Source: Paraburkholderia sp. BL9I2N2
GTDB lineage: Bacteria; Pseudomonadota; Gammaproteobacteria; Burkholderiales; Burkholderiaceae
Reading direction: 5' to 3'
NCBI RefSeq assembly: GCF_004339745.1
Contig: NZ_SMGP01000002.1
Coordinates: 1,426,001-1,490,000, forward strand
Length of the DNA stretch: 64,000 nt
Under the pieces are notes generated by a model. The model was not told the origin of the DNA. It saw nothing but the letters and a program-made list of their open reading frames with translations, and did no database searches. Positions 1 through 8,998 of this stretch are shown here, in pieces. How positions within the stretch are numbered: the stretch's first letter is position 1; each line of letters opens with the position of its first letter. The position numbers and the translations under genes were made by a program.

Positions 1-1161
1 GAGCGTGATGCGTGTGACGGTGGCGAGGCCGGTGGCGTCGGTCGCGACGAGCGTCACGCGCTGCGCGAGTTCGCGGATGGCTTCGTCTTGCAACAGGTGG
101 TCGCCGAAGGTCGACGGATCGTCGGCATCGTGCAGCAGCGCCGCCGCCACGCACACCGGCACGCTGTATTGCGCGAGCACCTGATTGGCGGGCAGCTTGA
201 TATCGTGATTCGCGGCAAGACGCGGCGCGCCCTCGATCCGGATCGCGATGATACGGCGCGCGTCGATATCGTACGCGGCGCGCAGTTGCTGCGCGGCGTA
301 GACCGGTGTGTGCGCCACGATGTGACACGCGTAGCGCTTCAGGCACAGCGTCGGCGTTTCATAGTGCGCGCCTAAACCAGCGGTCAGACGCGCCGCGTCC
401 GAGGCCTCGCAATACGCCTCCAGAAAACCGTAGCGCCCTTCGAGCACCGTCGACGGCCCGTCGAACCCCGCTTGAGCCAGTTGCACGGCGACGATGCCCG
501 ATTGCGCCGCGCGCCCCAGGTGGATGCGTTTGACGAGACCACCATCGCCGGACTTGGCGAATTCGAGCAATCCGCCGCTCAACGAGCCCGCAATGCCCAA
601 CGCGCGACTCAATGTATCCGCATCGACGCCGGCCAGCTTGCCCGCTACGATCGCGGCGCCGAACGGTCCCGTCAAACCCGGCGCATGAAAGCCGCGTGCT
701 TCGGCCGAGTGTTTGGTCGCCGTGCCGATCCGGAATAGCACCTCGATACCGGCGACGAGCGCCGCCAGCACTTCGCGTCCCGATGCGCCATAAACCTGCG
801 CGGCGGCAAGCGCAACCGGCACCAGCGTCGCGCCGGGATGAACGCCGGCGCCAGGCTGCCGCAAGCTATCGAGTTCCGCCGCGTGGACCAGCACGCCGCC
901 CGCGAACGCCGCCGCCTCCGGCGCGACGCGCCGGCTCGTGCCGGGGATTGCACACGGGCCCGCGGCCGCATGGCTGGCATAGCGCAGCGCGGCCTTGCCG
1001 GCTTCCACTTCCTGTCCGTACAACGCCGCGCCGATCGCGTCGATCAGGCAGTCTTTGGCAAGCCGCACGATGTCGGCGGGCAACTGCTCGAAGCGCACGC
1101 TGAGCGCGTACTCCGACAACAACTGCGCAGCGGTGCGTCCAGCGGATGAAGCCGGCTGCAT
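1..1161 (-). CDS. MmgE/PrpD family protein (partial, runs off left edge)
   Basis: The first 387 codons of a MmgE/PrpD-family protein are visible; the C-terminus lies beyond the window. The family includes 2-methylcitrate dehydratase, cis-aconitate decarboxylase and related lyases acting on polycarboxylic acids, all cytoplasmic. The N-terminal stretch (LSEYAL, then CLIDAIGAALYG near residues 32-43) and the later GGVLVHAAELDS-like segment are family hallmarks. The ATG start follows a GGAGA ribosome site eight bases upstream. It lies downstream of, and in line with, the broken MFS gene and a second PrpD paralogue, so the three probably serve one substrate. A repeated-octamer array sits directly upstream, suggesting its own control. 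The true substrate cannot be read from the sequence. Confidence 0.85.
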   Translation of the reverse strand, partial: MQPASSAGRTAAQLLSEYALSVRFEQLPADIVRLAKDCLIDAIGAALYGQEVEAGKAALRYASHAAAGPCAIPGTSRRVAPEAAAFAGGVLVHAAELDSLRQPGAGVHPGATLVPVALAAAQVYGASGREVLAALVAGIEVLFRIGTATKHSAEARGFHAPGLTGPFGAAIVAGKLAGVDADTLSRALGIAGSLSGGLLEFAKSGDGGLVKRIHLGRAAQSGIVAVQLAQAGFDGPSTVLEGRYGFLEAYCEASDAARLTAGLGAHYETPTLCLKRYACHIVAHTPVYAAQQLRAAYDIDARRIIAIRIEGAPRLAANHDIKLPANQVLAQYSVPVCVAAALLHDADDPSTFGDHLLQDEAIRELAQRVTLVATDATGLATVTRITL

Positions 1162-1183
1162 GAAAGCGTCTCCATTGATCTTG

Positions 1184-1227
1184 GTGATCAGCTTGGTGGT
1201 CACTGAGGTGACCACCTCAGTGACCAC
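1184..1227. promoter_or_regulatory. Tandem 12-bp-spaced octamer array with nested palindrome, probable operator
   Basis: Octamers GTGATCAG, GTGGTCAC, GTGACCAC and GTGACCAC start at 1184, 1196, 1208 and 1220, exactly 12 bp apart. Positions 1196-1227 form a near-perfect palindrome with 15-bp arms around a 2-bp centre. It ends just before the MFS stop codon and lies about 23-66 bases upstream of the PrpD start on the minus strand. No T tract follows on either strand, so an operator for a dimeric repressor (GntR-like spacing is possible) is more likely than a terminator. Which protein binds is unknown. Confidence 0.6.
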
Positions 1228-1228
1228 A

Positions 1229-2568
1229 TTACTGGCGCGCTTCTTCGTCGATCACCGACCGGTGGCGCGTCTCGGGCATCAGCACGTACGTGAGCAGCGA
1301 CACCGCCGCGCACGCGCTGACGTAATAGAAGAACCATGATTCGTGGCCCGCGTGCTTGAAGCGCAACGCGAGATATTCGGTGGTGCCGCCCATCACCGAC
1401 GACACGATCGCAAACGGCAGGCCAACGCCGAGCGCGCGAACCCTCGCGGGAAAAAGCTCCGACTTGACGAGCCAATGAATCGACGAGAAGCCGCTGAGAA
1501 TGCCGAGCGCAGCAAGGTTCAATGCAAAAGCGGTGAGCGCGCTATGAGTCGCGCCCAAAGCATGCATCAGAGGCACCGTCAGGAACGTGCCGCCGACACC
1601 GAAGATCATCATGACCGGACGCCGTCCGATCAGATCGGACAACAGGCCGAAAAGCGGCTGAAAACCCATGTAAATGACGAGCGCCACGGTTGCGATCAGC
1701 GTTGCCGTGTCGCGGCTGAAGCCCGTCGTGTTGACCATGAACTTCTGCAGATAGATCGTGAACGTGTAGAACGCAACGGTGCCGCCGATGCTGATGCCGA
1801 TCGTCCACAGCGTCTGACGCCGATGCTGGATCAGCAGCACCAGCAGACTGCCCCGCTCCGTCTGCTTCCGCAGGCCGGCACCGCCTTCTCGCTCGAATGC
1901 GTCGGTCTCCGCAATGCCGCGCCGCAGATACAGAGCGAAGACGGCCAGCGCGCCGCCGATCGCAAATGGAATGCGCCATCCCCACTGTTCGAGTTGCGTG
2001 GGCGTCAACACGAACCGTTGCAGCACGAGCATCAGCGCGAGCGCCACCAGTTGCCCCATCACCACCGTCACCTGGACGAAGCCGACAAAGAAGCCGCGCC
2101 GGCCCGTCGGCGCCATTTCGCTCAGATACGTCGCGCTCGTGCCCGCTTCCCCGCCCATGCTGAAGCCTTGCAGCAGACGCGCGCAGACCAGCACGGCGGG
2201 CGCGGCCACGCCGATCGACGCATACGTCGGCGTCAACGCAATGATCAGCGAGCCGACGCTCATCATCGCCACCGATACGCTCAACGCCACGCGCCGCCCG
2301 CGCCGGTCGGCGAGCGCGCCGATGGCCCAGCTGCCGAGCGGCCGCACGACATAACCGATCGCCGCGACAGCCGCCGCATTCAGGAGTTGCGCGGTCTGAT
2401 TGCCGCCCGGGAAAAAGCCTTGCTGAAATAGATCGAGAAAATCGAGTACGCCAGAAAGTCGTACCATTCGATAACGTTGCCGGCACTGCCGCCGATAATC
2501 GAGCGCAACCGTTCGCGCCGCGCGGCGGGCGTGGCGGACAACGGGAGTGTGTGCGCAGTCGCGGCCAC
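1229..2568 (-). pseudogene. MFS (MHS-type) transporter with a one-base frameshift
   Basis: A proton-linked metabolite carrier of the MFS sugar/metabolite type. The first ~50 residues (GNVIEWYDFLAYSIFSIYF, typical MHS helix 1) are read from a GTG start with GAGGAG upstream. The rest, from FFPGGNQTAQ through helix 12, is read in another frame. The two parts join cleanly if one T is added to the T5 run (A5 on the plus strand, 2412-2416). Without it the N-terminal frame stops after 62 residues. The remaining protein is intact, with the GRR loop motif after helix 2 and the mid-protein RRGIAE. The start codon is 10 bases from the preceding PrpD stop, so the two were co-translated. Either a recent pseudogene or a homopolymer sequencing error. 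Confidence 0.75.
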
Positions 2569-2577
2569 GATGGCTCC

Positions 2578-3993
2578 TCAGGGGGCGCTCGCGAGAAGCC
2601 GCGCGAGTTCTCTGGCGTCCGGCTGATCTTCGGCGTGCATCACCCAGTCGACGATGCGCGCGATCTGCCGCGCGTCGATCCGATGCGCGGCGAGCTTTCT
2701 CATCTTGCCGACGATATCCGCTTCGCTCGCGAACGCATGTTCGCTGCCGCGCTGCGCCTCGACCGTTTCTTCGAGCCGCGTGCCGTCGCGCAACAGCACT
2801 TCGACGCGCACCATATGCCGCAGCATGGAACCGCGCGCCGTAATCGACGGATCCTCGACCACCTGCACGCGATCGGCCAGCGCCATGCGCTGCGGGTCCG
2901 CGACCTTGTCCTCGCTGAACTGGTCGACGAAGACGTCGCCTTCGAGCAGCAGCGTTGCGACGCAATACGGCAGGTTGAGCTGCGCGGAGGTCAGCCCCTG
3001 CGGCACGTATTTCCAACCCACATGATCGACCGTCACACGCGAACCGTGCACGACGATCCGCTCGATATCGTCCGGACCGAATGGATGACGGGCCTGCATC
3101 GCGCGGATCGCATCGAGCGTGGTGTGATTGCTGCCCACGCACGAGTAGAACTTCAGTGCGATGCGCATGGTCTCGAAGCGCTCGCCGAGGCCGTCCACGA
3201 GTTGCGTGAGATCGAAGCGGTCGGACGAACGCGAGAATGTGCTGCAAAAGCCGCCGTACGGGTTCTCAAACACGTCGACGATACCCGTGAAACCGTTTTG
3301 CGCGAGCAACGCGCCGTACAGGCCGCTTTGCGCCGCCCGGCCCGCGTGCATGCGCTTGACCATCGCGCCGAACTGCGCGGCCATCAGCCCCGCTGCCTGC
3401 GTGCCGCCGATGCCGAGCGCGTGCACCGTCTGTTCCACATCGAGCCGCAATGCGGCTGCCGCCCCCGCCGCAGCCGAGAATACGCCGACCGTCGCGCCCG
3501 AATGCCAGCCTTGCGCGATGTGCTCCGGTCCCATGCACATGCCCACGCGTGGGCCGACCTCATAGCCCGCCACGCAGGCACGCAGGAAATCGCGGCCTGA
3601 CATCGGCGCGCCGACGGATAGCAGTTCGGCGACGGCGAGCACGGCCGGCAAGGTCACCGCCCCGACATGCAGCACGCCGACGCGATGCACGTCGTCGAGT
3701 TCGAAACTCTGGATCAAGGTGCCGTTGACGAGCGCCGCGTGCGGCGCGGACAAACGCAACGGCATGCCCCACACGCGGCAACCCGGCGTGCTATCGACGC
3801 GCTGCAAGGTATCCGCAAGAATGCGGCTCCACGGCAACCCGGCGCCGAAAAGGGCGCAGCCGAGCGAATCGAGAATCAGCAGTTTGATGCGCGCGCGCAC
3901 CTCGTCCGGTATCGCCTCATAGCGCAAGCCCGCGACGAATGCGGCCACGCCGCCGGTATAAGGGTTTGCGCCTACGTCGTTGTGCTGGTTCAT
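2578..3993 (-). CDS. MmgE/PrpD family protein
   Basis: A complete MmgE/PrpD-family protein of 471 residues, the usual length for the family (about 450-480). Recognisable segments are LILDSLGCALFGAG near residues 37-50, LVNGTLIQSFELDDVH near 100-115 and the C-terminal lid region with YYSCVGSNHTTLDAI-like sequence. Members dehydrate or decarboxylate citrate-like acids; this one is probably a dehydratase of a small dicarboxylic or tricarboxylic acid. The ATG chosen starts at MNQHNDV; longer upstream reading would cross the divergent LysR gene. It heads an operon with the MFS transporter and a second PrpD gene, and lies opposite a LysR gene with a 145-bp shared promoter region. Confidence 0.88.
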   Translation of the reverse strand: MNQHNDVGANPYTGGVAAFVAGLRYEAIPDEVRARIKLLILDSLGCALFGAGLPWSRILADTLQRVDSTPGCRVWGMPLRLSAPHAALVNGTLIQSFELDDVHRVGVLHVGAVTLPAVLAVAELLSVGAPMSGRDFLRACVAGYEVGPRVGMCMGPEHIAQGWHSGATVGVFSAAAGAAAALRLDVEQTVHALGIGGTQAAGLMAAQFGAMVKRMHAGRAAQSGLYGALLAQNGFTGIVDVFENPYGGFCSTFSRSSDRFDLTQLVDGLGERFETMRIALKFYSCVGSNHTTLDAIRAMQARHPFGPDDIERIVVHGSRVTVDHVGWKYVPQGLTSAQLNLPYCVATLLLEGDVFVDQFSEDKVADPQRMALADRVQVVEDPSITARGSMLRHMVRVEVLLRDGTRLEETVEAQRGSEHAFASEADIVGKMRKLAAHRIDARQIARIVDWVMHAEDQPDARELARLLASAP

Positions 3994-4138
3994 CGTTTCG
4001 GGTGCCGTTCTGGGTGCAATCGCGCGGATTGGGTTGCACGGAAATGTCGTGCCTTCAGTATCCGCAGCCCGAACGCGTTTGTGAATTGCACGCGACGTGA
4101 TTATTATTGCGTCACATGCAAGAGTCAGCGGGGTGCAG

Positions 4139-5068
4139 ATGAACCGTTTTCCGGGTGTCGATCTCGACGCATTGCGGGCTTTCGTCGCGGTCGCGTCGCA
4201 CGCGTCGTTCAACGACGCGGCGATCGAACTGAACCTGTCCGCGTCCGCTTTGACGCGGCGCATCAAACGGCTCGAGGAAGCGCTCGACGCCATGCTGTTC
4301 GAACGCACCACACGTACCGTCGCGCTCACCAGTTCCGGCGAATTGCTGTTGCCGCGCGCGCAGGGCGTGTTGCGTGAGCTCGATGCATCGCTCGAACTCG
4401 TGAGCGAAGCGACGCGTATCCGTACCGGTCAGCTGACCATCGCGTGCATTCCGACGGTAGCCAAATTCATGCTGCCGAAAATCGTCAGCAGTTATCACAA
4501 GCGGCGCCCTGAAGTGCGGCTCAGGCTCATCGAGGCCAACCTCGCCACGGTCGTGCAGCGTGTCGCGAACGGCGAGGCGGAATTCGGCATTGCGTTTCTG
4601 GTGAACGAATCGCCGGAGCTTGAAATCGACGAACTGCTTGTGGATCCGTACGTGCTGGCCTGTCCCGCGGATCATCCGCTCGCCGCGAGCGAGCACGTGA
4701 CGTGGCCTGAGTTGCGGCCGTGGCCGCTGATCGTTTCCGGCACCTCGAGCGGCAACCGGCGCATGCTCGACGCCGCGCTCAGGGATATCGACTGGCGCCC
4801 CGACCGGCTGATCGAGATCGAGCATCTGACCACTTCATTGGGGCTCGTCGAAGCGGGACTCGGCATCTCCATCATTCCGCGTTGCGCGGCACCGCGCGAC
4901 GCGCACGCGCGCATCGCGATCCGGCCTCTGGTTGATCCGACGGTCGCGCGAACCATCGGTCTGATTCGCCGGCGCGATGCCGCGCTCTCGTCGATCGCGC
5001 GCGACTTTCGTCTCGCGCTGCGCAGGATGGCGCCATTCGATCCGTCGATTCTGCACGAGCCCGCTTGA
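4139..5068 (+). CDS. LysR-type transcriptional regulator
   Basis: A 309-residue LysR-type regulator. The N-terminal winged helix-turn-helix (DLDALRAFVAVASHASFNDAAIELNLSAS region, residues about 7-35) is followed by the linker helix and a periplasmic-binding-fold effector domain. The start at MNRFPGVDL is favoured over an in-frame ATG 14 codons upstream because GGGG sits at the right distance and LysR proteins usually begin close to the helix-turn-helix. It is transcribed away from the PrpD-MFS-PrpD operon, the classic layout for a LysR activator of its neighbour with a small carboxylate or CoA-related inducer. Confidence 0.93.
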   Translation: MNRFPGVDLDALRAFVAVASHASFNDAAIELNLSASALTRRIKRLEEALDAMLFERTTRTVALTSSGELLLPRAQGVLRELDASLELVSEATRIRTGQLTIACIPTVAKFMLPKIVSSYHKRRPEVRLRLIEANLATVVQRVANGEAEFGIAFLVNESPELEIDELLVDPYVLACPADHPLAASEHVTWPELRPWPLIVSGTSSGNRRMLDAALRDIDWRPDRLIEIEHLTTSLGLVEAGLGISIIPRCAAPRDAHARIAIRPLVDPTVARTIGLIRRRDAALSSIARDFRLALRRMAPFDPSILHEPA

Positions 5069-5095
5069 ACCTGTCGGCAAGTTGACTGAATGGGC

Positions 5096-6454
5096 TCAGT
5101 GGATGTGAGACCGGATCATGGCGTCTTTCGAAGGCGTCCGATCTGGCGGCGCCACGCTGTCGGCGGACTCCAATACATCGATGCTCGTGTCGGTACGGTC
5201 GAGCATCGCGCGGGCCTTGTTCATATCCAGCGCCCCTTCCCATCGAGCTACCACAATGGTCGCCACCCCGTTGCCGATCAGATTCGTGACCGCACGAGCC
5301 TCGTTGAGAAAGCGATCGACACCTAGCAGCAGCACCAGTCCAGACACGGGGATTTTGTGCATCGAGGCCAGCGTGGCAGCCAGCGCGACGAATCCGGCTC
5401 CGGCCACACCCGCGGACCCCTTGGATGTCAGCAACAGCACGCCGAGCAGCAGCAACTGGTCCCAGATCGTCAGGTGGATATTCATCGCTTGCGCGACGAA
5501 CATCGAGGCCATGGTCAGGTAAATCGCCGTACCGTCGGCATTGAAGGTATAGCCTGTGGGCAACACCATCCCGACCACGGGCCGTGAGCACCCCAGCTTC
5601 TCCATTTTGATGAGCATCTGCGGGAGTACTGCTTCAGTCGAAGCGGTGCCGAGGGTAATGAAGATTTCGTCCTTGATGTAGCGGAGATACTTCCACAGCG
5701 ACAGCCCGCTCATCCGCATCACCAGACCCAGCACCACGACGACGAAGAAAATCGAGGTCAGGTAGAGGCACAGCATCAGTTGGCCGAACGATGCCAGCGT
5801 GCCGATTCCGTACTTCGCGATGGTGAATGCCATGCCGCCAAAGGCACCGATGGGCGCGACATACATGACGATTCGCACAACGCCGAACATGCCCTGGAGG
5901 AACATGTCGAGCATATCGACGAACGGCGCGGTGCGAGGCCCCAGCCTGGCGAGCGCGATGGCAAACAGAAGCGAGAAGAAGATGATCGGCAGGATATCCC
6001 CATTCGCGAACGCTCCGACAATGCTGTTCGGAACGATGCTCATGAAGAAGTCGAGCATCCCGTGCTGTTGCGCTGCGTGCGTATAGGTGGAGATCGCTGA
6101 ACTGTCGATATGCGCGGGGTCGATGTTCATACCGCTGCCCGGCTTGATGACGTTCACGATGACAAGCCCGACAGCGAGCGCGATCGTCGATGCAATTTCG
6201 AAGTAGACGACCGCCTTGACGCCGACGCGGCCGGCCTCATGAAGGTCTGTCATGCGGGCAATGCCGACCACAACGGATGCAAAAATGATCGGAGCGAGCA
6301 GCATCCGGATCAGTTTGATGAACAGGTCTCCGAGTGGTTTGAGTTGAGAACCGAAGTCAGGGTAGAAATGCCCGACGAGGACACCGGCAATAATGCCGAT
6401 CAGAACCTGTACGTAGAGCTTGGAAAGAGATTTTCCGATCTTTGAAACCCGCAT
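5096..6454 (-). CDS. dctA: C4-dicarboxylate:cation symporter, DctA type
   Basis: A 452-residue sodium/proton:dicarboxylate symporter (DAACS family) of the inner membrane. Hallmarks are the N-terminal LYVQVLIGIIAGVLVGHFYP, the PTGYTFNADGTAIYLTMA loop, the TSKGSAGVAGAGFV hairpin and the VDRFLNEARAVTNLIGNG helix that holds the substrate-binding Arg/Asn. Length and order match DctA. AGGAGA precedes the ATG. It lies 165 bp downstream of the D-tartrate dehydratase gene on the same strand, so its in vivo substrate is likely D-tartrate (a C4 dicarboxylate) rather than only succinate/malate. The 165-bp gap holds an inverted repeat and could carry a separate promoter. Confidence 0.95.
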   Translation of the reverse strand: MRVSKIGKSLSKLYVQVLIGIIAGVLVGHFYPDFGSQLKPLGDLFIKLIRMLLAPIIFASVVVGIARMTDLHEAGRVGVKAVVYFEIASTIALAVGLVIVNVIKPGSGMNIDPAHIDSSAISTYTHAAQQHGMLDFFMSIVPNSIVGAFANGDILPIIFFSLLFAIALARLGPRTAPFVDMLDMFLQGMFGVVRIVMYVAPIGAFGGMAFTIAKYGIGTLASFGQLMLCLYLTSIFFVVVVLGLVMRMSGLSLWKYLRYIKDEIFITLGTASTEAVLPQMLIKMEKLGCSRPVVGMVLPTGYTFNADGTAIYLTMASMFVAQAMNIHLTIWDQLLLLGVLLLTSKGSAGVAGAGFVALAATLASMHKIPVSGLVLLLGVDRFLNEARAVTNLIGNGVATIVVARWEGALDMNKARAMLDRTDTSIDVLESADSVAPPDRTPSKDAMIRSHIH

Positions 6455-6494
6455 GACTGTCTCCTATGCGTGGCATCTTCTAATGAAAGTCAGA

Positions 6495-6538
6495 TTCGTA
6501 CTCCCGGCAGCGGGATTTACCGTTGGGGAGAGTACGAA
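6495..6538. promoter_or_regulatory. Inverted repeat upstream of dctA
   Basis: Perfect 9-bp arms TTCGTACTC and GAGTACGAA are separated by 26 bp and lie 41 bp upstream of the dctA start. The spacing between arm centres (35 bp) is about three and a half helical turns. It may be a regulator site or part of a leader structure for dctA. Just downstream of tarD (about 6571-6596) CGCCGAC and GTCGGCG form another stem without a clear U tract on the minus strand. Confidence 0.4.
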
Positions 6539-6619
6539 CCGATTTCGCCAGCGTTCTTTGTCTATTTTTATCAACGCTACGCCGACGCTTTTTGTCGGCG
6601 CGTTTTGTCGGACTACGGC

Positions 6620-7786
6620 TTATGCGGACAGCTTTTGCATCTCGACGAAGAGATCGGCTTTTCCTTCGAAGCCGATGCCCGGCAGATCAGGCATCGTGAT
6701 GATGCCGTTTTCCACCTTCACGCCGTCGGGGAAGCCGCCGTAAGGCTGGAACAGGTCGGGATAGGATTCGTTGCCGCCGAGGCCAAGTCCGGCCGCGATG
6801 TTCAACGACATCTGATGGCCGCCGTGCGGAATGCAGCGGCTCGGTGACCAGCCGTGCTGACGCAGCATGTCCAGCGTGCGCAGATACTCGACGAGGCCGT
6901 AGCTCAGCGCGCAGTCGAATTGCAACCAGTCGCGATCCGGGCGCATGCCGCCGTAACGGATCAGGTTGCGGGCATCCTGCATCGAGAACAGGTCTTCGCC
7001 GGTCGCCATCGGCTTGTCGTAGTAGTTGCGCAGCGTGGCCTGCAATTCGTAATCGAGCGGGTCGCCCGGCTCTTCGTACCAGAACAGGTCGTATTGCGAG
7101 AGTGCCTTCGCGTACTGGATCGCCGTGTCGAGGTCGAAACGGCCGTTGGCGTCGACAGCGAGTTTTTGTCCGTCGCCCAGTACGCTCAGAATCGAGTCGA
7201 TGCGGCGCAGATCTTCGTCGAGCGAAGCGCCGCCGATCTTCTTCTTGACGACCGTATAGCCGCGGTCGATATAGCTGCGCATTTCGTCTTTCAGCTTCCC
7301 GTGGTCCTGGCCTGGGTAGTAGTAGCCACCGGCCGCGTACACGAAAATCTTGCGATCGGGCTGACCATTACCGTAGCGGTCGGCCAGCAACTGGAACAGC
7401 GGCTTGCCTTCGATCTTCGCCACCGCATCCCAGATCGCCATGTCGATGGTGCCGATCGCGACCGACCGCTCGCCGTGGCCGCCCGGCTTTTCGTTCATGA
7501 ACATGGTCGCCCAGATCTTGTGCGGATCGAGGTTGTCGCCGGTGTCGTTGACGAGCGTGGCGGGGTCGGCTTCGAGAACGCGCGGAATGAAGCGCTCGCG
7601 CATCAGCTTGCCCTGGCCGTAGCGGCCGTTCGAATTGAAGCCGTAACCCACCACCGGCTTGCCGTCGCGGATGACGTCCGTCACCACGGCGACGAGACTC
7701 AGCGTCATCTTGCTGAAGTCAATGTAGGCATTGCGGATCGGGGAACTGATCGGAACGGTCTTTTCGCGGATTTCAACGATTCTCAT
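6620..7786 (-). CDS. tarD: D-tartrate dehydratase (enolase superfamily)
   Basis: A 388-residue enolase-superfamily enzyme. It dehydrates D-tartrate to oxaloacetate in the cytoplasm. The KKK at 181-183 supplies the KxK base, metal ligands fit D212, E238 and E264, and H321 in PHGGHQ is the second acid/base. These match, with a constant one-residue offset, the K184/D213/E239/E265/H322 set I recall for Bradyrhizobium TarD. Length (388 versus about 389) also agrees. AGGAGA precedes the ATG. It is followed by a dicarboxylate carrier and faces a LysR gene, giving a complete uptake-dehydration-control cassette feeding the TCA cycle. Confidence 0.9.
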   Translation of the reverse strand: MRIVEIREKTVPISSPIRNAYIDFSKMTLSLVAVVTDVIRDGKPVVGYGFNSNGRYGQGKLMRERFIPRVLEADPATLVNDTGDNLDPHKIWATMFMNEKPGGHGERSVAIGTIDMAIWDAVAKIEGKPLFQLLADRYGNGQPDRKIFVYAAGGYYYPGQDHGKLKDEMRSYIDRGYTVVKKKIGGASLDEDLRRIDSILSVLGDGQKLAVDANGRFDLDTAIQYAKALSQYDLFWYEEPGDPLDYELQATLRNYYDKPMATGEDLFSMQDARNLIRYGGMRPDRDWLQFDCALSYGLVEYLRTLDMLRQHGWSPSRCIPHGGHQMSLNIAAGLGLGGNESYPDLFQPYGGFPDGVKVENGIITMPDLPGIGFEGKADLFVEMQKLSA

Positions 7787-7916
7787 GACGGTGTCTCCTG
7801 AGTTTTGGGCACGTATCGCATGCGTCTGGCTGCAATGGAAACTAGGTTATCCGCGAAATGAGGCGTTAGAATTCGCTTAGATTCATTTCATTTTTTACTT
7901 TAGGTGAACAGCCAAA

Positions 7917-8876
7917 GTGACAACTGACTCGGCATCCGACTTCGAGTTTTTCATCCTCCTCGCCAAACTCAAAAGCTTGTCGGGGGCGGCGCGCGCGCTC
8001 GATCTCACGCCACCGGCCGCGACCAAACGCCTTGGGCTGATGGAACAGAAACTGGGGGCGCGGTTGGTCAACAGGACAACGCGCAGTGTCAGCCTGACGC
8101 CGGAGGGCGAGACCTACCTGCGCTACGCAACACAGATCGTCGGGCAAGTCCGGCAGATGGAGGACGAGATATCGGGGGCGCGATCCGATCCCCATGGACT
8201 GTTACGCGTCAATGCGACGCTCGGTTTCGGGCGCACGGCCATCGCGCCGCTGGTGTCCGAATTCGCGAAGCGCTTTCCCAACGTTGAGATCCAGTTTGAA
8301 GTGACGGACCGGCCCATCGATCTGGTCGAGGAAGCGTTCGACATGGCGATCCGTTTTGGAACGCTTCCTGACAGCCGGCTTAGCGCCCGGCGCATCATGA
8401 GCAATCGTCGCTTTCTTTGCGCCTCCCCGAAATACCTCGAACGATTTGGGACGCCGGAGCGCATAGAGGATCTGGTTCGGCACCGTTGCATCATTCATCG
8501 CCAGAACGACGATGCTTATGGCGTGTGGCGGTATATGCAGGGGGACCACACCGAAGCGTTGAAGGTCAAAGGCGCGCTTTCGAGCAACGATGGCGATATC
8601 GTGCTGCGGTGGGCGCTTGACGGACATGGGATATTGATTCGTTCCGAATGGGATCTGGCGAAGTACGTTCAAAGCGGCCGGCTAAAACTGGTTTTACCCA
8701 ATACGGTACTGCCGTCGGCCGATCTGTTTGTCTACTATCCCAGCCAGCGAAACCAGACAGCGCGCGCCCGGGCATTCATCGATTTTCTGATCGATCATTT
8801 TCAGGCCCCGTTCATTCCGGTTGAAACCGGCGCTTTGCTGTACGACCAGAAAAAGAAAGCGGGCCGCAAGCTGTGA
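7917..8876 (+). CDS. LysR-type regulator of the tartrate cassette
   Basis: A 319-residue LysR-type regulator that begins with GTG, preceded by AGGTG. The helix-turn-helix covers roughly residues 8-65 (LTPPAATKRLGLMEQ), followed by an effector domain of the 'VTDRPIDLVEEAFDMAIRFG' class. It is divergent from tarD over a 130-bp AT-rich intergenic stretch unusual for this GC-rich region, where promoters and the operator of both genes probably lie. By position it should activate tarD and dctA in response to tartrate; that assignment is inference. Confidence 0.92.
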   Translation: MTTDSASDFEFFILLAKLKSLSGAARALDLTPPAATKRLGLMEQKLGARLVNRTTRSVSLTPEGETYLRYATQIVGQVRQMEDEISGARSDPHGLLRVNATLGFGRTAIAPLVSEFAKRFPNVEIQFEVTDRPIDLVEEAFDMAIRFGTLPDSRLSARRIMSNRRFLCASPKYLERFGTPERIEDLVRHRCIIHRQNDDAYGVWRYMQGDHTEALKVKGALSSNDGDIVLRWALDGHGILIRSEWDLAKYVQSGRLKLVLPNTVLPSADLFVYYPSQRNQTARARAFIDFLIDHFQAPFIPVETGALLYDQKKKAGRKL

Positions 8877-8998
8877 GTCGCGCGCTGTCATTGCACGGAC
8901 GCTGTCGCGGACGGCGCGCATTCGATCATTAGCCGTAGTCGTTGATCCTGGCCGCCCGTGCGGCCGGCTTTGCGCCCTTTGCCAAGCTTGCGTCGACC

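Noticed and set aside
1196..1227. Rho-independent terminator for the broken carrier gene
   Set aside because: No U tract follows on the minus strand and the repeats are periodic, favouring an operator.
2404..2430. Programmed frameshifting at the T5-C3 run in the carrier gene
   Set aside because: No strong downstream stem or conserved slippery site is apparent, and carriers of this family are not known to need frameshifting; indel or sequencing error is simpler.
1343..2431. Long plus-strand reading frame opposite the carrier gene
   Set aside because: Arg/Ala/Gln-rich low-complexity protein, typical of the antisense of a GC-rich gene.
1229..3247. A single 672-residue reading frame spanning the carrier and much of the PrpD gene
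   Set aside because: Its N-terminal part is an antisense-like out-of-frame reading of the PrpD gene; the true carrier N-terminus is in another frame, so this is the result of the frameshift, not a fusion.
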